Made by a program: the position numbers and the translations under genes
Shown here: piece by piece, positions 10,128-21,070 of the stretch
Layout of the letters: each line of letters starts with the position of its first letter
How positions within the stretch are numbered: position 1 is the stretch's first letter
Origin: Diadophis punctatus similis
Taxonomy: Eukaryota > Chordata > Lepidosauria > Squamata > Dipsadidae
Length of the DNA stretch: 64,000 nucleotides
Direction: 5' to 3'
NCBI GenBank assembly: GCA_023053685.1
Contig: JALIGW010000003.1
Span: 142,779,508-142,843,507 of the forward strand
Notes under the pieces: model-generated
Databases searched by the model: none
Told to the model about the DNA's origin: nothing
The model's input: only the letters and a program-made list of their open reading frames with translations

Positions 10128-10257
10128 CAGGGGTCCCCAAACCTGGCAACTTTAAGACTTGTGGACTTCAATTCCCAGAATTCTCCAGCCAGCTGGCTGG
10201 AGAATTCTGGGAGTTGAAGTCCACAAGTCTTAAAGTTGCCAAGTTTGAAGACCTCTG
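10128..10257. mobile_element. Palindromic hAT-like hairpin element, complete
   Basis: A 130-bp near-perfect palindrome: CAGGGGTCCCCAAACCTGGC .. GCCAAGTTTGAAGACCTCTG, with arms containing GTGGACTTCAATTCCCAG / CTGGGAGTTGAAGTCCAC around the core CCAGCCAGCTGGCTGG. The target TTGTACAC is exact on both sides (10120-10127, 10258-10265). The overlapping ORFs on both strands simply read the hairpin. Confidence 0.9.
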
Positions 10258-10548
10258 TTGTACACTGTCATAGGCATCAATAATCAACATACACGCAACC
10301 TCTAGCAAGTAACTAGGAATATGGAAGCCAGATTGATGGTTACTGTGTTTGCCTATTGCTTTTGATTCTTCTTCATCAACCAAATCTATGCATTCTTAGG
10401 ACAATCACAGGCTTGGTGATAACCTCATCACCCTCAGGATGTCTAAGTGTGAATCATATTAAAACAGCAAAGTCAAAATAGTTTAGGTTTATACATAGAG
10501 AAAAAATGTACATGTATGAGTAAGTACTGGAAAAATGTATTGTATATG

Positions 10549-10661
10549 CAGGGGTGGGTTCTAACTTACCTCGCTGCTGGTTCACTTCCTCCCGCGCCAC
10601 GTGGCCGTGCCTCAAGGGCGTGTGCGTGTATGCGCAGTGCCAAAAAAAATCTGAAATAAAA

Positions 10662-10700
<39 letters not shown>

Positions 10701-10938
10701 GGCTAAAAACAAGATGGCGACCGCATGCACAGTGCTGGAAACTCAGCTTCTGCACATGCTCAGAAGAAAAATAAATAAATAAATAAATAAATAAATTAAA
10801 AAAAATTTTTTTTAAAAAAGATGGTGGCACCCACAGACCGGCACTGACTGAACCGGTTCCGTGACAACATCATGACATCACCAATGGGTCGCTACCAGTT
10901 CGGGCGAACTGGTCCGAACCAGGAGAAACCCATCTCTG
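10549..10938. mobile_element. hAT-like miniature element carrying two (AAAT)n arrays
   Basis: Ends CAGGGGTGGGTTCTAAC and GGAGAAACCCATCTCTG, exact duplication TGTATATG at 10541-10548 and 10939-10946. The interior contains (AAAT)n at 10655-10700 and 10768-10795 on either side of an AAGATGGCGACCGCATGCACAG-type core, giving a roughly symmetric layout. Confidence 0.9.
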
Positions 10939-10946
10939 TGTATATG

Positions 10947-11190
10947 AGTCTTGATGGTGCAGTGCAGAATGCAGTTCTGCAGACTACTTCTGCTGATTGC
11001 TGGCTGCCAGCAGTTCACCCATTCGATTCTCACTGGTTCAAGGTTGACTCAGCCTTCCATTCTTCCAAGGTCAGTAAAATGAGGACCCAGATTGTTGGGG
11101 GCAATATGCTGACTCTGTAAACTACTTAGAGAGGGCTGTAAAGCACGGTGAAGCGGTATATAAGTCCAAGTGCTATTGCTATTGCTGATC
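10947..11190 (+). mobile_element. tRNA-derived SINE (GACCCAGATTGTTGGGGGC family)
   Basis: Contains GATGGTGCAGTGCAGAATGCAG (degraded A-box region), the B-box-like stretch CACTGGTTCAAGG, GACTCAGCCTTCCATTCTTCC, GACCCAGATTGTTGGGGGC, and the tail GAAGCGGTATATAAGTCC followed by a TGCTAT-type repeat. The tail variant (GCTATTGCTATTGC) differs from the (AAAT)n tail of the copies at 46902 and 52433. Confidence 0.8.
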
Positions 11191-11504
11191 TACTCTTCCC
11201 AGGATTGCCAATTTATTAAACTGTGTTCTTTGGAGCAGAAGAGAAAGGTTTTTAAAAAACTTTTTTACTCAGTGTTAACAGTCCTCCCCAATCCTAAGTA
11301 CTCATAAGACATAATTGTGCTGAAGTTTTAGTATAATAGTTAAAAAAAGGTTTAAAAACAAAGCATAAGTATGAGTAACCTCTCTGTGCAGGTCGTGGAT
11401 AGATTAACAACAGATCCCACCTCCCCTCCATCCTGCTCCTGCTCTCCCCATTTTATAATTGGGCTGCAGTATTTGGATCTTCACAATATGCTATTTAGAT
11501 CTTT

Positions 11505-11632
11505 TAGCTTTGGTACAGTTTTTATCTTTTTAAGATTGTAAGCCAACCAGAGTTACCCTGTGGTAAGATGGATGGTCAATAAAATTTACAAATAAATAAA
11601 ATTTACAAATAAATAAAATTTACAAATAAATA
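11505..11632 (+). repeat. LINE 3' tail with 17-bp tandem repeat
   Basis: GATTGTAAGCCAACCAGAGTTACCC is an L2/CR1-like 3' tail. It ends in three tandem copies of a unit like AATAAAATTTACAAATA. Confidence 0.55.
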
Positions 11633-11764
11633 TTGCGATGCCAAAACTCTATTAGCAATGATTGCATTTTGAACAATTTGTTTTGATACATGTCTTTTTA
11701 GGATTAAGATTTCTGTCACTATTTTTTCTTTATGCATTTTTATACTGCTTTTATTATTATTTTT

Positions 11765-12290
11765 ACAGATAACTCAAGGCGTGAGCATATCCAACACATC
11801 TTCTTCCTCCTATTTCCCTCGCAACAACAACCCTGTGAAGTGGGTTGAGCTGAGAACCAGTGACTGGCCCAAAGTCACCAAGCTGGCTTTCAGGGATGGG
11901 TTCTTGCCGGTATGCTCTTACCTGTTGGTCGCCGCAGAACTGAAGAAGCCGGTGGCGTTCGCGGCGCGGGGCTTCCCCTGCCTGCTTTCCCCCGCCCGCC
12001 TGGACGCCGCCATTTGCATTCTTTTGCCCTCTGCACAAGCAGAATGCTTTGCGCATGCGCAGAGGGCAAAAGAACGCAAATGGCGGCATCTAGGCGGGCG
12101 GGGGAAAGCGGGCAGGGGAAGCCCCGCGCAGCAAACGCCACCGGCTTCTTCGGTTCTGCGGCAACCAACAGGTAAGAGCGTACTGGCAGGAACCCACCCC
12201 TGCTGGCTTTCATGCTTAAGGTGGGACTTGAACTCACAGTCTCCAGCTTTCTAGCCTGGTGCTTTAACCACTAGACCAAACTGGCACACA
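11765..12290 (-). mobile_element. tRNA-derived SINE (GTCTAGTGGTTAAAGCACC family) split by a hAT-like element
   Basis: On the minus strand it starts GCCAGTTTGGTCTAGTGGTT (A-box region), continues to GTGAGTTCAAGTCCCACC (B box), is interrupted by the element at 11891-12202, and resumes with TGGGCCAGTCACTGGTTCTC and GGGTTGTTGTTGCGAGGG, ending near GCCTTGAGTTATCTG and an A/T-rich tail. Both box motifs are near canonical for a pol III internal promoter. Transcription today is not shown. Confidence 0.8.
11891..12202. mobile_element. hAT-like foldback element nested in a SINE, exact duplication
   Basis: Ends CAGGGATGGGTTCTTGCC and GGCAGGAACCCACCCCTG, exact target CTGGCTTT at 11883-11890 and 12203-12210. 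The whole 312 bp is one long inverted repeat: arms include CTTACCTGTTGGTCGCCGCAG / CTGCGGCAACCAACAGGTAAG and GCGCGGGGCTTCCCC / GGGGAAGCCCCGCGC, meeting near GCGCATGCGC at 12051-12060. ORFs of 157, 115, 108 and 87 codons overlap it on both strands, as expected for a GC-rich palindrome. Confidence 0.9.
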
Positions 12291-12930
12291 CTATTCTTGT
12301 GTATAATGGCATAATATTGGATATGAGAATGTTGGGAGGGGTGGGTGAGACATTAAGAAGAAAAATAAGATATAATTACCCTAATAGATAAAAACAGTAT
12401 TATTGGAACAATGATTATACTACAATAAAATATAAAGAAATGGGACAAGCACATCTTTTGTAGACATATCCAGGGGAAAATAATGCTGCATAATGACTAA
12501 TAAAATATATTTTAAAGTCTGCATTCGTTCATTCAAAACCAGGAAAAAGTTTGGCATTGAATTATTCAGCCTAAATAGCTGCGTTTTTAAGGATTACCGT
12601 GTATATAAACACTGACTGTTTGCCTCCCCACATGCCACATTAATCATATTCATAACAGTTAAAAGAAAGGTTAACAGACAAAACAATGTTCATAGCATTA
12701 CCTGTGAAAAATAATGTAAAGCTACAATCCTGTAACAGTTTTCCTGGCTGGGAGTAAAATCTAATTGAACATAATGAGGTTTACTTCTCAGGAAACCAGC
12801 ACTGGATTTCACAATATGTCTTATGTTCTCTACCCAGAGTAGTAATAAAATTCTTAGCAAATCTATCTACTCATAGAAGCATAAAATTAGTCTGAAATTC
12901 TTTAAGATATTATTGCAAGACTTTAGAAAA
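12291..12930. other. Gene-free stretch, no recognised repeat
   Basis: AT-rich, no ORF with recognisable content. Confidence 0.5.
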
Positions 12931-12932
12931 TA

Positions 12933-13691
12933 TGGATAGTTCCCGAGTTACGACCACAACTGAGCCCAAAATTTCTGTTAAGCAAAGCAGTTGTTAAGTG
13001 AATGTTATGACCTTTCTTGCCGCAGTTGTTAAGTGAATCACTGCACTTAGTAACATGGTTGCTAAGTGAATTTGGCTCCTCCATTGACTTTGCTTGTCAG
13101 AAAGCCTCAAAAGGTGATCACATGACTCCAGGGCACTGCAACAGTCATACATGCCAGTAGCCAAATTTTGATCATGTGATTGTGGAGATGCTGCTGTCAG
13201 GCCGAAGCCATTTTAGTTGGGGTCTTTGGCCTGCCACACTTTATACTATTTTAATATGTATTCTTTGCTGTGGAAATTTGGGAGGGGTAATTGCATGAGG
13301 GCTGTCTGCATGCAGCCATAACAAATTCTTTCTAGATCGTCAAGGTCATCCTTTGTCTTTGCACTCCTGCACCTGCACGGAAGGAGATGGGAACTTCTAC
13401 CAAGTTGGCAGATGAAGATTGGTCAACGTGATGGACTTGGGGGTGTGAGGGCAAAGGCTTGAACTTTCAACTGGGTGGAGAAACCCCGGGACTTCAGATT
13501 CGAGTTTTTCCCAGATGTGCCAACATGGCTCTGTTAATAAATTGGAACTTTGAGGAATACTTTTCCTCGGACTCTGATTTAGTTTTGGATGCTATTTGGA
13601 ACCCTGACAGCTACAAAGGCTGTGTTACTTTTTTCAGTGGCGTAACTTTGAACAGTCACTAAATGAATGGTTTTAAGGCAAGGACTACCTG
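12933..13691. mobile_element. pogo/Tigger-like miniature element interrupted by a solo LTR
   Basis: The left end is decayed (TGGATAGTTCCCGAGTTACGACC after TA). The right end AAGGCAAGGACTACCTG-TA is intact. The family order is broken after GTGGAGATGCTGC (13194) and resumes at GCTACAAAGG (13610). Confidence 0.7.
13195..13609 (+). mobile_element. Solo LTR-like insertion (TGTCAGG..CCTGACA)
   Basis: A 415-bp block bounded by the 7-bp inverted pair TGTCAGG / CCTGACA, starting TG and ending CA as LTRs do. The flanking 5-mers GCTGC and GCTAC agree at 4 of 5, consistent with a 5-bp target duplication of a retrovirus-like or gypsy-like integrase. AATAAA lies at about 13535, about 75 bp before the right end, a plausible LTR poly(A) signal. 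No internal coding region is present, so it would be a solo LTR. The short ORF across it is chance. Confidence 0.65.
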
Positions 13692-13961
13692 TAACACCAG
13701 CAAGATACAAGCTTGGACAAGTCTGCGTACTCAAAGGGATGGGGCTACAGTCTCAGGACTGCAGTTGCCATCTTGATTTTTGGCTCCCACCGGCCAAAGG
13801 TTTAGGGGTCCACAATCTTTACAGGACTGCTTGCTTGTCTATCCTTGTAATGTATGGAATGAAACAATTGCTCCCAAATCAGACCAATATTCTTCCATTT
13901 AGCAGGAGAGCCTATTGCTTCAAACTCATGGACACTCCTCTTAGTAACAGTGATGCAGACC

Positions 13962-14274
13962 CAGAGGTGGTATTCAGCTGGTTCGGATCAGTTCTGGCGA
14001 ACTGGTAGTAGCAACCTGCGGGTGAGTGTGCCCACCCACCCGCCCTGGCGCTATGCCATCCTATTTAGGCACATTTTGAAGCCGTGTGAATGTGTGCAAG
14101 CTGCGTGCGTGAGCAAAGTGCATGCACGGAAGGCCACGCTCATGCATGGAAGGCGCACAGACAGGCATGGAAGACACGCACACAGGCATGGAAGATGCAC
14201 GCCCGAAGCTAGCATGCAAACGCACGGGTTCACATTCGCGAACCGGTAGGGAAAGTAAGTGAATACCACTCCTG
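13962..14274. mobile_element. hAT-like miniature element, GGTATTCA variant
   Basis: Ends CAGAGGTGGTATTCAGC and AGTGAATACCACTCCTG, exact duplication TGCAGACC at 13954-13961 and 14275-14282. The interior has GAACCGG-type blocks and an irregular tandem of GGCATGGAAG-like units (14110-14200). Confidence 0.85.
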
Positions 14275-14282
14275 TGCAGACC

Positions 14283-14870
14283 ATACAGTATTATAAAGGT
14301 TTACTTTGGAATATCAAGATATACTTGCTTAATTGGAGCAAAGGCAAGGATAAATTTCATTTATTATGGATGTGTATTATGACCCATAGGGACCTTAGAA
14401 AAGGACCGGAAGCACTGAATGGCAACTAGAATGGGGTAACAATAAAGCAGTGAATGAAATTCACTGAAAGTTGTCCATATGGTCAGTCAATCTAAGTATC
14501 TTAGCATATTAACCTGTATGCTCTGATTATAGGTCAGCTATAAATGTTGAACCTTGATGAGAATTAATCTCGGTAAATCTGAAGGGAAGGTCTGTGTTTT
14601 ACTCTGGAAAACTGTTGCCATATTCAGATTTCAAACATCTGTCTTGCTTTATGAGAAAAATATGTTAATACATGTGACCTTTGTCAGAAGACTGAGATTG
14701 AGGTATTTTTGTACATTCTAATTTTAAGCATGTTAGAAGTTTGTTTCAAGAATTGCTTTGCAGCTAGCAATGAAATGCAGCAATATTTGAGGTAATAATG
14801 CAATTTTGTATGTCCAGAAGGAAGTTCATTTAGTCTGATGAAATGGAGTATAGGATTATAATCTGGCAAT
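14283..14870. other. Gene-free stretch
   Basis: No convincing ORF or known repeat before the LINE tail at 14890. Confidence 0.45.
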
Positions 14871-14889
14871 ATGCCAAATCTTCTCATAC

Positions 14890-14954
14890 CCAGAGTCCCC
14901 TGGGAGTTGGACGGCATATAAATCCGTTTAAATAAATAAATAAATAAATAAATT
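14890..14954 (+). repeat. L2/CR1-type LINE 3' tail with short (AAAT)n
   Basis: CCCAGAGTCCCCTGGGAGTTGGACGGCATATAAATCC followed by AAAT units. Only the tail is recognisable. Confidence 0.6.
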
Positions 14955-15042
14955 CCCAACAACCACAACAGATAAAATGGTGACAATTGTGGTCTCAGGA
15001 TATCTATGGAAGAAGACTAGAGTATATCTAGTACATGTACTA

Positions 15043-15433
15043 CAGGTAGTCCTTGAATTGCAACAACAATTGAGCCCAAAATTTCTGTTGCTAAGTGAGA
15101 CATTTTAAAGTGAATTTTGCTCCATTTTATGATCTTTCTTGCATTGTTAAGTGAATCACTGCAGTTGATAAGTTAGTAACCCGGTTGTTAAGTGAATCTG
15201 GCTTTCTCATTTGACTTTGCTTGGCAGAAGATCACAAAAGGTGATCACATGACTTGGGACACAGCAATGGTCATAAATATGAACCAGATGCCAACCATCT
15301 GAATTTTGATCACATGATCATGGGGATGCTGGAAAGGTTGTAACTGAGAAAATCAGTCATAAGTCACTTTTTTCAGTGCCATTGTAACTTCGAACGGTCA
15401 CTAAATGAACTGTTATAATTCAGGGACTACCTG
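15043..15433. mobile_element. pogo/Tigger-like miniature element, complete
   Basis: TA-CAGGTAGTCCTTGAATTGC .. ATTCAGGGACTACCTG-TA, 391 bp, with the standard interior (TGAGCCCAAAATTTCTGTTGC, GTTAAGTGAATCACTGCAG, ATTTTGATCACATG). It carries no nested insertion and so gives a clean reference for the interrupted copies. Confidence 0.85.
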
Positions 15434-16545
15434 TACTTAAATCTTGGCTGAACTATTCAGAATTTTACTGTAAGATTTGAACTATACCCATTTGGCCATA
15501 AAGCAGATCATATTGAACTAATTGGTACTTAATTCTGTATAACTCTGTGCTATAAATGTTGCAGTTTTTAGCCCGAGACAGACTAAAGTCAGCTGTGTTG
15601 CTAGACTAATTAGCCACTTTTGGCAAGCAAATTTGATTGTGTGAATGAGCCCTTAACCTTTGTTTTTTCAAACTGATGCGTGAGGAAATTGAACTTGGGT
15701 GTCTGTTGACTTCATTAATCTCAGGAAGATAAGAAGTTTAACAGCGAGTTTTTAATTAGGACTAAGTAAGAACAATAAGGCATATATGGACTTGTATAAC
15801 ATTGTATTACATCATCTCCTAATAATTAGAAAATAGTTGTTCAGTTGTTTTCACCCGATAACATCCTGTATTTTCTCTTCAGAAGATATCAAGATTCAGC
15901 TACGTTATCTAAGAAGTAATACACCTTTCCTTAGAGCTAGAGAAAGCAATAGCACTTCCAGTGGAGTCATGGTGAGCTAAACACTTCTCTGATAGGGTGG
16001 AGATGATGACCGAGCAAAGATTGAATAAAATTCTTCGGAACTACTCCAGACAAAGAGAGGATAGAAGATGGCCCATACGAGCTCTGGATGGCTGCTTTTT
16101 ATGAGGAGACCTCAGGAATGCAGCTCTGAGTGCCAAGGATCAACCATCAAGCTCATAACTACAGAGGAGCCTTTTAAAGATGCTAATTTTACCTTAAGTT
16201 CCTTTCTTTTTACCTCTGAAAAATAGTGGTTTATTTGATCAAGATTAAAGAAAGAAATGTTTTTATGAAATTCTGTCAATCCTTTATGGACTTTTTGCTG
16301 ACCTCAGGATTGAAAAGGCGATGCCTTGTGGATTTGCTTGTAGATAAGGGCTGCATTATGAGAAAAAGAGATGTTTGTTTATAACTCGTGGTGGTGAATG
16401 GAAATCACTTCTTTATCTGTTTTTTTTCTTTATTTCACTTTATTTCCTTTTTCTTTCTTTGCATGTTTTATTCTTTTTTTTTCTTTTGAGCTTAGATGCT
16501 ATTAGTTTTTATTACTATAATTAAAATATTTAGTATAAAGTATAT
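15434..16545. other. Gene-free stretch
   Basis: AT-rich sequence with T-rich runs at 16420-16490. A short tail-like phrase (AGCAATAGCACTTCC near 15945) may be the end of an old antisense SINE. No gene. Confidence 0.45.
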
Positions 16546-16548
16546 ACC

Positions 16549-16550
<2 letters not shown>

Positions 16551-16602
<52 letters not shown>
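16551..16602. repeat. (TG)n microsatellite
   Basis: About 26 uninterrupted TG units. Confidence 0.95.
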
Positions 16603-16603
<1 letters not shown>

Positions 16604-16671
16604 TTCCTTCCATACACCAGGATGACTCGACAGAATAAACATATATAACCCTTTCCTGGTGAAGAGCTGAT

Positions 16672-16904
16672 TGGGAATAGAACCTTGTGGCCTAGAGGTT
16701 AATCTTCTGACTTTCAAGCAGACTGCCCAGGTTCAATTCCCACTACGGGTATGGCTATCTGATGAGAGCAAAATAGCTCGAAATAGATCTATAATAGTCT
16801 CCCTTTATTTTCATTTATCAGCAAAAAAATGTTACATATACATACATACATACATACTGTATATATATATATATATACTGTATATATATATATACTGTAT
16901 ATAG
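16672..16904 (+). mobile_element. tRNA-derived SINE (GTGGCCTAGAGGTTAATC family) with TATA-rich tail
   Basis: GTGGCCTAGAGGTTAATCTTC matches an A box and CCCAGGTTCAATTCCCAC a B box, in tRNA-like spacing. A body (GATGAGAGCAAAATAGC, CTCCCTTTATTTTCATTTA) follows, then a tail of ATACAT and (TA)n units at 16832-16904. This is a different SINE family from the GACCCAGATTGTTGGGGGC one. Confidence 0.65.
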
Positions 16905-17875
16905 AAAGAAAAAAAGAGAGGCAGAGAAAGAAATAGCAACTATGATGATGAATAGAGAAGAAATAATTTAACTGCTTTTTTTTTAACATACGTAGGTTTT
17001 GCGGTACTTCTTTTTCATACAGTATCCCCCTTTCTTATTATATGGCAGGATCTGAGTGCATCTTGACATTGATTTATTTATGCAAGTTATATGGCTACTC
17101 AACTTGCAGACTGCAAACTGCGACTATGGGTAGTTTTAAAGTGCAACAAAAGTAGGCAATAAACATAAAAAACTTAACAGGACTTACTTGATTGTAGATA
17201 TGTGTAGAATTGCACTGCTTTATTTATGTCTAGTCCTATCAGAGTAAAGCTACCTTAGGGCATCTGATATCTGGAGTATCAAAAAAAGGACAGCAAATCT
17301 TTATTTTATTTGTTATTGAATTATATGCATTGGAAAATAACTACTATTCCATTTTATTTTATTTCTCTCTGTGTGTCTCTGTCTCTGTCTCTTTCTCTCT
17401 CTCCTCTCCAAGTTTCACGAATGGTTTAGGAAGAGATGTTAGAACATGTATAGACCCTTTAAATTAATTTTATCTTTTTCTGCACGAGCCAAATGTGCAG
17501 CTGCTTCAATGAGTCAACTTATTAAATACATCCCTGCACATACTCACAAATTTGCATTTAAAAGTGTACTGAATGTTTGGTTTCAAAATTACGCATTTAA
17601 AGATTATTCTTTTTCTCCAGGTTTGAAATTCTGAATTCTAAATCCTATCAGGCAATCCTCCATCTAAATGCACATTTTGTTATGCTGTTCATTATGAGGA
17701 TATGGATTAAACAAATCTCAAAAAATGCCAGATTCAAATTGGATGAAATCTTTGAACATCCCTATTATGAAATAAGCTTTGTTGAACATAATGGGACTAA
17801 GGACATATCAGACTGAACCAATGTGGGACCTTGCTGGATACCTTGAAAGGCTGGGTGTGTAACAATCATCTAAGT
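16905..17875. other. Gene-free stretch
   Basis: No recognised gene or repeat apart from CT-rich runs at 17366-17408. Confidence 0.45.
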
Positions 17876-17876
17876 T

Positions 17877-17929
<53 letters not shown>
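17876..17929. repeat. (AATC)n microsatellite at a CR1 3' end
   Basis: About 13 AATC units immediately abutting the antisense CR1 3' terminus at 17930. Confidence 0.9.
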
Positions 17930-18000
17930 GAATAGAGCTGGAAGGGACCTTGGAGGTTTTCTTGTCCAACCCCCTGCTCAAACAGGAGAACCTATACTAT

Positions 18001-19782
18001 TTTTTATTTTTATTTTTTGTCAAGCGTGTATATGATTACAGACTTTTATACTTTATTCTTTGTATAAACAAAGTATAAACATGATTGTGAATATATAAGA
18101 AGTACAAGCATTGTTATGAGTACAAGAAATTTTACGAATACATGGGTACATTAGGACAGGGATGGTAGGCACGATGGTGCGCTTATACACGCCCCTTACA
18201 GACCTCTTAGGAATGGGGTGAGGTCAACGATAGACAGTCTAAGGTTAAAGTTTTTGAGGTTTGGGGAAGTAACTACAGAGTCAGGTAATGTATTCCAGGC
18301 ATTGACCACTCTGTTGCTGAAGTCGAATTTTTTGCAATCAAGTTTGGAGCGGTTTACATTAAGTTTGTATCTATTGTGAGCTCGTGTATTGTTGCGGTTG
18401 AAGCTGAAGTAGTCATTGACAGGTAGGACATTGTAGCATTTTGTAATTTTGTGTGCTACACTTAGGTTAGATCGAAGGCGGCATAGTTCTAAATTATCTA
18501 GGCCCAAAATTTCAAGTCTGGTGGAATCAGGTATTCTGTTGTGAACAGAGGAGTGTAGTACTCTTCTCATGAAATATCTCTGGACTCTCTCAATTGAATT
18601 AATGTCTGATATGTAGTGTGGGTTCCAGACAGATGAGCTGTATTCGAGAATTGGTCTAGCAAATGTTTTGTATGCTCTGGTTAAAAGTACAATATTACAA
18701 GAGATGAAGCTATGCAATATTAGGTTAACCACTCTTAATGCCTTCTTAGCAATGCTGTTGCAGTGGGCTTTGGCACTTAGATAATTAGAGATGAGTACTC
18801 CAAGGTCCTTTACTGAGTGAGGATCGTCAACAAGGTCATGATCATCTAGTTTGTATTTTGTGTTCTGATTATTTTTGCCAATGTGTAAGACTGAGCATTT
18901 GTTGATTGAGATTTGAAGTTGCCACTTGTTTGACCATTCTGATACATAGTCAAGGTCTTTTTGAAGGGTTGTAGTATTGTCGGTGGTGTTGAATAGTTTT
19001 ACATCATCTGCGAAGAGGACGCAGTTGCTTTTTATATTATCACAAATGTCATTTATGTAAAGAATAAAGAAAGTTGTTCCTAAAACGCTGCCTTGGGGAA
19101 CACCGCTGTTAACAGTATAGGGTTTGATAAAACGTTTCCTATTTTGACCACTTGTTGTCTGTTTGACAGGAACGCAGTTATCCATTTGTGCAGGGGTCCA
19201 GAAATGCAATAAGATTTTAGTTTTAGAAGTAGTTTGTCGTGTATCACTGAGTCAAAGGCTTTGCAGAAGTCTATGTAAATTGTGTCTATTGCTTTGCCCT
19301 GGTCGTAGTCCATATGTTTTTACAGTGTAGAAATTGCAGATTGCAGGATTTTTTTTTCAGAAACCAAATTGTTTGTGAGAGAGTAGGTTGTTTGTCTTTA
19401 ACAGGAGGGTAATGGATTGGTTAATGATTGATTCCATGATTTTGCAGGTGACGCAACATAAAGAGATTAGTCTATAATTTTCAACTAGGCTGGCGTCTCC
19501 CTTTTTGAAGATAGGGATGACCGTGGCTAGTGACCATAGGTTGGGTAGGGAGCTGGTCCTGAAAGATTTATCAAAAATTATGCTCAGAGGTTCTGATAGG
19601 GCAGTGGAAAGGTTTTTTTAAGAAATAAGCACATAGCCCATCTGGTCCAATGGATAGAGATGGTTTTAGATTGCGTAGTGCCTTTCCAATGTTGTCTTTT
19701 GTAAAGTCGGTGTGTATTAGATCATTGTAATTGTTTGTGGTTCGACTAGGAAATATTGGACATGAGTTGTTGCTGTTTACAA
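18001..19782 (-). mobile_element. CR1-group LINE (YIDFCKAFDSV family) inserted within the CR1 tail
   Basis: A 5'-truncated, minus-strand LINE of about 1.8 kb with its 3' UTR at 18001-18195 (starting TTTTTATTTTTATTTTTTGTCAAGCG). It lies between the two halves of one CR1 tail. The exact target duplication cannot be fixed by eye because the junction is T-rich. Two partial copies of the same family occur at 29105-29840 and 49625-50313. Confidence 0.8.
18196..19620 (-). pseudogene. Reverse transcriptase C-terminal half of the inserted LINE
   Basis: A 337-codon open stretch (18196-19209) holds, in order, SGVPQGSVLG, LFADDVKLF (the FADD active-site box), DLGVLIS, AKKALRVVNLI, RPILEYSSSVWNP, RVQRYFMRRVL and the C-terminal NAWNTLPDSVV..FLRGL. 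The preceding block YIDFCKAFDSV..LSNRQQVVKIG is in another frame (19080-19313), and upstream pieces to about 19620 (matching IPIFKKGD and GPDGLCAYFLKK) are broken further. The catalytic residues are intact but at least two frameshifts and the missing endonuclease make it inactive. The stop is the TAA at 18196-18198. Confidence 0.85.
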
Positions 19783-20035
19783 AGACTTTCAGACAAGTGA
19801 CTGTCCAGTCACTTCTTAAAAACCTCCAGTGATGAAGCATAACTTCTGAAGGCAAGCTGTTCCACTGGTTAATTGTCCTCACTGTTAGGAAGTTTCTCCT
19901 TAATTCCAAGTTGCTTCTCTCCTTGATTAGTTTCCATCTGTTGTTTCTTGTCTTGCCTTCAGGTGCTTTGGAAAATAAGTTGACCCCCTCCTCTTTGTGA
20001 CAACCTCTCAAATCCTGGAATACTGCTATTCCAGT

Positions 20036-20970
20036 ATTTGAATATGTAATAAATAAAGGTGTAAAGTGTAACGAAGTGTAAAATGTAATGAATAAAGGTA
20101 AAATACATTTAATACATGTATATGCATATGCATATAGACTTTAACACAAGAAATGAAAAGAATGATTTTGCTTCCTGGAGTTCTTTTGTAACAATTCATG
20201 CTGGACACATGACTGAGCTCAGTTTCTGATGCATACGTTTAATGGAAGTCTACCAAAGTTAATGGAATTATTCCATTTTTATTGGAGCAAGTCCTGTACC
20301 TATAAAACAAACCCTTTGGATTTCTGTCCTACAAGGATACACTCAACTAGTGCCTTACATCCAATTTCAGAAAAATGTGTACCTTCCATGTTTCTGATCT
20401 GCCAGCAATTTGGCTGGATGTTTTAAACCTTTTGAATAACATTACCATGGATGACATGAATCAGAGAAAGTATATATGACAACCCTTATGAATGATAAAT
20501 GAGAATGAATCCTAGAGATTAAAACTGAAAAGGCTTAAAAGTGACTGAGCATAGAATACATTGTGAAATAGTTGTGTGTTCATCTCTATTTGGTTTTTGC
20601 ATTGCTCTTCAATATCAATTATTGGACTGATTGGTAAAAATTGAAATGTAGGTGAGGTCAAAATACAATCAGTGAAGATATAAAAAAAGAATAAGTGAGC
20701 AAACAAGGAGACAATATAAACCCATGAAGAAAATTGCTCAGATGGTAAAAATATTCAGGTGGTATAATAACTCTATAACTTCATACTAGACAGAAATCAG
20801 AGAAATGTGACATTTTGCTGTGATAACAGCCTTGTTTAAAAGCCAATTCAGATAAAGCTGGAAACATACTCACAACCTTAATTAACTTCCTTATTGTCAG
20901 CTTTCTTGCAAATTTCACAGGAAAACAGGGAAGTTTTATAACTCTTTCCTCTTTTTTTCAATGATAATAT
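20036..20970. other. Gene-free stretch
   Basis: AT-rich, small ORFs only, no recognised repeat. Confidence 0.45.
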
Positions 20971-20972
20971 TG

Positions 20973-20975
<3 letters not shown>

Positions 20976-21067
<92 letters not shown>
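20976..21067. repeat. (TC)n microsatellite, about 46 units
   Basis: An uninterrupted dinucleotide run of about 92 bp. The arginine/glutamate-repeat ORF at 20878-21069 is an artefact of it. Confidence 0.97.

Positions 21068-21070
<3 letters not shown>

Larger units (their letters stand above)
17930..20035 (-). mobile_element. CR1 LINE 3' portion, split by another LINE
   Basis: The outer pieces are 17930-18000 (GAGCTGGAAGGGACCTTGG .. CCTGCTCAAACAGGAG) and about 19783-20035 (CACTTCTTAAAAACCTCCAG, AGCTGTTCCACTGGTTAATTG, AGGAAGTTTCTCCTTAATTCC). Together they are the familiar antisense CR1 3' end. The join matches the uninterrupted copy at 50700-51000 (CCTATACCATTTCAAACAG), so the central 1.8 kb is a later insertion. 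Confidence 0.8.

Noticed and set aside
11781..12254. 157-codon ORF
   Set aside because: It starts in a SINE, crosses both TIRs of a nested hAT-like element and ends in the SINE; the peptide is near-identical to the antisense ORF.
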